Of a DNA stretch of 64,000 nt, positions 62,380 to 64,000 are shown piece by piece. The DNA comes from Paracoccus denitrificans (GTDB lineage: Bacteria > Pseudomonadota > Alphaproteobacteria > Rhodobacterales > Rhodobacteraceae). The position numbers and the translations under genes were made by a program. The stretch lies in assembly GCF_900100045.1 (NCBI RefSeq), contig NZ_FNEA01000003.1:184337-248336 (forward strand), written 5' to 3'. The notes under the pieces are model-generated. The model did not search any database, was not told where the DNA came from, and saw only the letters and a list, made by a program, of their open reading frames with translations. The stretch's first letter is position 1. Every line of letters begins with the position of its first letter.

Positions 62380-63984
62380 ATGACCCGACTGTTCCTGACG
62401 ACCGCATTGGTTGCAGGCCTGGCCCTGCCCGCACTGGCGGTCCAGCCCGCCGAGGGCGAGAAGCTGGCCGAGAACCAGTCCTATACCTTCTGGCTGCTGG
62501 ACGCGATCAAGACCGCCGACCCGCAGAAGAACACCGATGTCGAGGGCTCGGACATCATCCGCCAGCTGTTCGAGGGCCTGCTGAACGAGGACGACAAGGG
62601 CGCGCCGGTCCCCGGCGTCGCGAGCGGGTTCGACCTGTCCGAGGACAAGCTGACCTATACCTTCCACCTGCGCCCCGAGGCGAAATGGTCGAATGGCGAT
62701 CCGGTCGTAGCGGGCGATTTCGTCTATGCCTGGCGGCGGCTCGCCAATCCCGAGACCGCCTCGGAATATGCCTGGTTCATGGAGCTGATGAACGTCGAGA
62801 ACGCCAGCGCCGTGGTCAAGGGCGAGAAGCAGCCCGAGGAACTGGCCGTCAAGGCGCTGGACGACCACACGCTGGAGGTCAGGCTTTCCACGCCGACGCC
62901 CTATTTCCCCAAGATGGTCACGCATGGCTCGACCTTCCCGGTCAACCAGAAGGTCGTCGAGGCCGAGGGCGACAACTGGACCCAGCCCGGCAAGCTGGTC
63001 GGCAACGGCGCCTATGTGCTGAAAAGCCACGACCTGGGCGTGCAGATCAGCATGGAGAAGAACCCGGAATACTGGGACGCCGCCAATGTCGTGATGGAGC
63101 GGATCAAGGGCCTGACGGTGAACGACAACAACGTCGCGCTGACCCGCTATCAGGCGGGCGAGCTGGACCGGGTGCAGATCCCCGCCGGGCAATATCCGCG
63201 GCTCAAGGAGCAGTTTCCCGACCAGGCGATCTCGATTCCCTATTCCTGCACCTATGCCTATCTGCTGAACGTCAGCGAGAAAGGCCCCGAGGCGCTGAAG
63301 GACGTGCGGGTGCGCAAGGCGCTCAGCTATGCCATGCAGCGCGACGTGGTGGTGAACCAGATCCTGCAGGGCGGCCAGAAGCCCGCCTATAACTGGTCGC
63401 ATTGGGCCATCGAGGGCTTCCAGATGCCCGAGATCGACTATGCGGGCTGGTCCCAGGCCGAACGGCTGGAAAAGGCCAAGGCGCTTCTGGCCGAGGCCGG
63501 CTACGGCCCCGGCAAGCCGCTGAAGCTGACCCTGCAATACAATACCGACGAGAACCACAAGAAGATCGCCGTCGCCGCGCAGCAGTTCTACAAGCAGATC
63601 GGCGTCGAGCTGACCCTGAACAACGTGGAATGGAAGGTGCATACCGACCGCATGCAGTCGCAGGATTTCGAGATGGCCCGCTATGCCTGGTGCGCCGACT
63701 ATAACGAGGCCTCGACCTTCCTCGACTATTTCCGCAGCACGGGCATGAACTACGGCAAGTATTCCAACCCGGAATTCGACAGGCTGATGGATCAGTCCAA
63801 GACCTCGGAAGACCCGAACGCGCAATATACCGCGGCCGAGAAGATCCTGGCCGAGGACATGCCGCTGGTCCCGGTCTATCAATATTCCAAGGTCGACATG
63901 ATCCGCGACGACATCAAGGGCCTGCCGACCGAGAACGTGATGAACGACTGGTATGCCAAGGACATCTACCGCATCCAGAAATAA
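62380..63984 (+). CDS. oppA: Oligopeptide ABC transporter, periplasmic binding protein
   Basis: A 534-residue family-5 binding protein. A signal peptide (MTRLFLTTALVAGLALPALA) is followed by EGSDIIRQLFEGLLNEDDKG, HLRPEAKWSNGDPVVAGDFV, YAWRRLANPETASEYAW, LYNPE-like KNPEYWDAANVVMERI and AWCADYNEASTFLDYFRS, which are OppA hallmarks. ATG 62380 follows AGAGAGGTGCCCC. It stands first; permease and ATPase genes are probably just beyond the right edge. It is distinct from the family-5 protein at 51998. Confidence 0.9.
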   Translation: MTRLFLTTALVAGLALPALAVQPAEGEKLAENQSYTFWLLDAIKTADPQKNTDVEGSDIIRQLFEGLLNEDDKGAPVPGVASGFDLSEDKLTYTFHLRPEAKWSNGDPVVAGDFVYAWRRLANPETASEYAWFMELMNVENASAVVKGEKQPEELAVKALDDHTLEVRLSTPTPYFPKMVTHGSTFPVNQKVVEAEGDNWTQPGKLVGNGAYVLKSHDLGVQISMEKNPEYWDAANVVMERIKGLTVNDNNVALTRYQAGELDRVQIPAGQYPRLKEQFPDQAISIPYSCTYAYLLNVSEKGPEALKDVRVRKALSYAMQRDVVVNQILQGGQKPAYNWSHWAIEGFQMPEIDYAGWSQAERLEKAKALLAEAGYGPGKPLKLTLQYNTDENHKKIAVAAQQFYKQIGVELTLNNVEWKVHTDRMQSQDFEMARYAWCADYNEASTFLDYFRSTGMNYGKYSNPEFDRLMDQSKTSEDPNAQYTAAEKILAEDMPLVPVYQYSKVDMIRDDIKGLPTENVMNDWYAKDIYRIQK

Positions 63985-64000
63985 GCCTCGGGGGCGGCCC

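Noticed and set aside
1..64000. CRISPR arrays and rRNA genes
   Set aside because: No regularly spaced repeats and no rRNA-like sequence were found.

Overview
The window looks like a chromosomal stretch from a high-GC alphaproteobacterium of the Rhodobacterales, most likely Paracoccus or a close relative. The evidence is uniformly GC-rich codon use, Rhodobacterales-type gene content (hisN next to a small XRE regulator, a long class II nrdJ, DUF6477/DUF6456/DUF6525-like proteins, short-chain fatty acyl-type XRE regulators) and a pseudoazurin. The genus is inference.

Layout. 1-16.4 kb is ordinary core genome: quinone oxidoreductase (partial), XRE regulator, hisN, mgtE, 5-formyl-THF cyclo-ligase, B12-dependent nrdJ, degP, an IalB-like protein, a HerA-like ATPase, a DUF6456-type protein, peroxiredoxin, lipA and tRNA-Leu(CAA). 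16.4-22.2 kb, directly behind the tRNA, is an island with two metallophosphoesterases, a broken AAA ATPase (amber codon plus frameshift), orphan small proteins, a secreted protein and an IS5-type relic. 22.4-26.4 kb is a cobalamin-riboswitch-led btuB and B12-binding-protein locus. 26.4-31.4 kb is the glyoxylate bypass (aceB, aceA) with a divergent regulator. 31.5-35.9 kb is a second cobalamin riboswitch with btuF-btuC-btuD, pseudoazurin and a methyltransferase. 36.8-40.2 kb is a third cobalamin riboswitch, on the minus strand, ahead of a DUF1852 gene (mesX-like), a core MetE-type methionine synthase (mesD-like) and a frameshifted MTHFR-like gene. 40.3-47.9 kb holds a duplicated regulator/thioesterase pair (one copy decayed and fused to a metR remnant) followed by the methylcitrate operon prpDCB. 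48.0-48.8 kb is a rearrangement scar with broken nrdD and fur pieces. 48.8-60.7 kb is a probable Zur-controlled zinc-starvation region: an SBP-5-type ABC importer, DUF6525, DUF1826, three COG0523/CobW GTPases, a HisI paralog, a RibD deaminase-only protein and small proteins, with two matching 18-bp Zur-like boxes. 60.7-62.3 kb is a row of gene-fragment chimeras (CysRS/ACR3-type, CobU/flavin monooxygenase). An oligopeptide-binding protein closes the window.

Two themes tie it together. The first is B12 economy: three cobalamin riboswitches sit within 18 kb. Two lead uptake genes and one leads a cobalamin-independent methionine synthesis module, while nrdJ uses B12 and the anaerobic nrdD survives only as a fragment. 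The second is zinc sparing: genes next to the Zur-like boxes include paralogs of zinc enzymes, one of which has lost a conserved cysteine ligand. Between and around these modules are many deletion scars and in-frame chimeras.
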